The notes below the pieces were generated by a model. The model searched no databases. It was given only the letters and a program-made list of their open reading frames with translations, and was not told the DNA's origin. This document shows, piece by piece, positions 63,417-64,000 of a DNA stretch of 64,000 nucleotides. A program made the position numbers and the translations under genes. Origin of the DNA: Pseudoalteromonas galatheae (GTDB taxonomy: Bacteria; Pseudomonadota; Gammaproteobacteria; Enterobacterales; Alteromonadaceae); assembly GCF_005886105.2 (NCBI RefSeq), contig NZ_PNCO02000001.1, forward strand, positions 1,981,001-2,045,000. The letters are read 5' to 3'. Positions within the stretch are counted from its first letter, which is position 1, and each line of letters starts with the position of its first letter.

Positions 63417-64000
63417 TTATTGTACCTTATTCACCATTTCTTCAATATATTTAATGGCAATAAATGGATCTGTCTCATCAAATAGGTGAGAAGCGTATTT
63501 CATGGTAACAGAGGTGACATTGTCACCAATTTCTTGCAGTTTTATCTGGGAATCTTTTGACGTTTGAGTATAAACATCAACATCAGCATAACTCATGCCG
63601 GTAGAGCGGATAGTCACATGAGGGATCCCACGCGACAGTATCGTAACTGGCATTTTCCGGTTAATTTTATACATCTCTGTATGGGCAGAAGCTTCTTCCA
63701 AATCTTCTAGTGAATGAGTATCTCTCTCCCAGTTGACGATCCAATCCATGATCTTCCATGCTTCTTTGGACATCTTACTTTTCATATTGTGATACCAAGA
63801 CTCATGAGCGATATCAATAAGTACCATCCCTTTCACTTTTTCAGGGTTTCGGTTGGCATAGGCTCTTGCTACAAAACCACCAAAAGAGTGAGGTACAAGT
63901 ACCAAATTATCCATTTTAGTGGCTTGAGTGAATGCCTCAAGCTCTTGTGTAAGCTCCAACATAGTCCGTACTCGAGGCTTGGCAAAAGTGCTTTTTCCGG
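63417..64000 (-). CDS. alpha/beta hydrolase (5' end beyond window)
   Basis: The minus-strand frame is open from 63417 to the window edge, so the N-terminus lies outside. An ATG at 63962 would give only 181 residues and lacks the first strands of the fold, so it is not the start. Visible are the nucleophile elbow PHSFGGFVARAY, KGMVLIDIAHESWY, and the C-terminal ASHLFDETDP with the probable catalytic His. It is a typical epoxide hydrolase/esterase-like fold; the substrate is unknown. Confidence 0.82.
   Translation of the reverse strand, partial: GKSTFAKPRVRTMLELTQELEAFTQATKMDNLVLVPHSFGGFVARAYANRNPEKVKGMVLIDIAHESWYHNMKSKMSKEAWKIMDWIVNWERDTHSLEDLEEASAHTEMYKINRKMPVTILSRGIPHVTIRSTGMSYADVDVYTQTSKDSQIKLQEIGDNVTSVTMKYASHLFDETDPFIAIKYIEEMVNKVQ

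Noticed and set aside
1..64000. tRNA, rRNA, CRISPR, insertion sequence, integrase or attachment site
   Set aside because: No direct-repeat arrays, transposase or integrase motifs, or tRNA-like cloverleaf regions were seen on reading; the gaps between genes are short.

Overview
The window looks like chromosomal DNA from a marine gammaproteobacterium of the Alteromonadales, most likely Pseudoalteromonas or a close relative. The reasons are the roughly 40 percent GC composition, the order ccoNOQP-ccoHIS-(DsbD_2/SafE-like)-fnr-uspE known from Shewanella and Pseudoalteromonas, a TonB siderophore receptor, and a secreted subtilase ending in a GlyGly-CTERM tail. The genus call is inference. I see no rRNA, tRNA, CRISPR array, insertion sequence or prophage; this is ordinary chromosome with some accessory clusters.

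Layout. 1-3150: the N-terminal part of a ketosynthase-like gene, a divergent GlxA-type AraC regulator, and a lipoprotein/GreA-like pair. 3455-12552: the respiratory block, with the cbb3 oxidase structural genes ccoNOQP, its copper and assembly genes ccoHIS, a SafE-like membrane protein, the oxygen sensor fnr and uspE. 12608-17243: a TonB receptor with a PepSY reductase-like protein behind a Fur-box-like site, then ttcA. 17386-23285: two ABC exporter modules transcribed away from each other (hydrolase-natA-natB on the minus strand; GntR/YtrA-ATPase-permease on the plus strand). 23412-32873: yqhA, a small secreted protein, topA, a giant Ig-repeat lipoprotein and a dicarboxylate/amino-acid symporter. 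33047-39912: small metabolic and accessory genes (GrpB, ACT, GFA, YaiI, GNAT, PhzF, DUF3291, PhyH, AhpD, AraC).

39956-42602 holds a LytTR-type two-component system upstream of a lipoprotein hydrolase. 44428-50425 holds a BlaI-type repressor, an M56 membrane protease fused to a C-terminal M23/LytM domain, an M23 lipoprotein, a DUF418 protein and a divergent orphan sensor kinase, with two BlaI-like operators between the divergent transcripts. 50450-56071: an SDR with divergent LysR, and the subtilase. 58171-62193: a tightly overlapped operon of DJ-1/PfpI-TPR protein, membrane-anchored hydrolase, OmpR-type regulator and sensor kinase. The right end carries a DUF6058-like gene, a small membrane protein and a hydrolase cut by the window edge.

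The most interesting systems are the BlaI/M56-M23 circuit, which seems to replace the usual beta-lactam sensor by a peptidoglycan-hydrolase fold; the DJ-1/hydrolase/two-component operon; and several unexplained dyads. The most striking dyads are a 17-base-arm repeat covering the start codon of the LytS-like kinase and a three-segment mutually exclusive hairpin set directly after the symporter stop codon.
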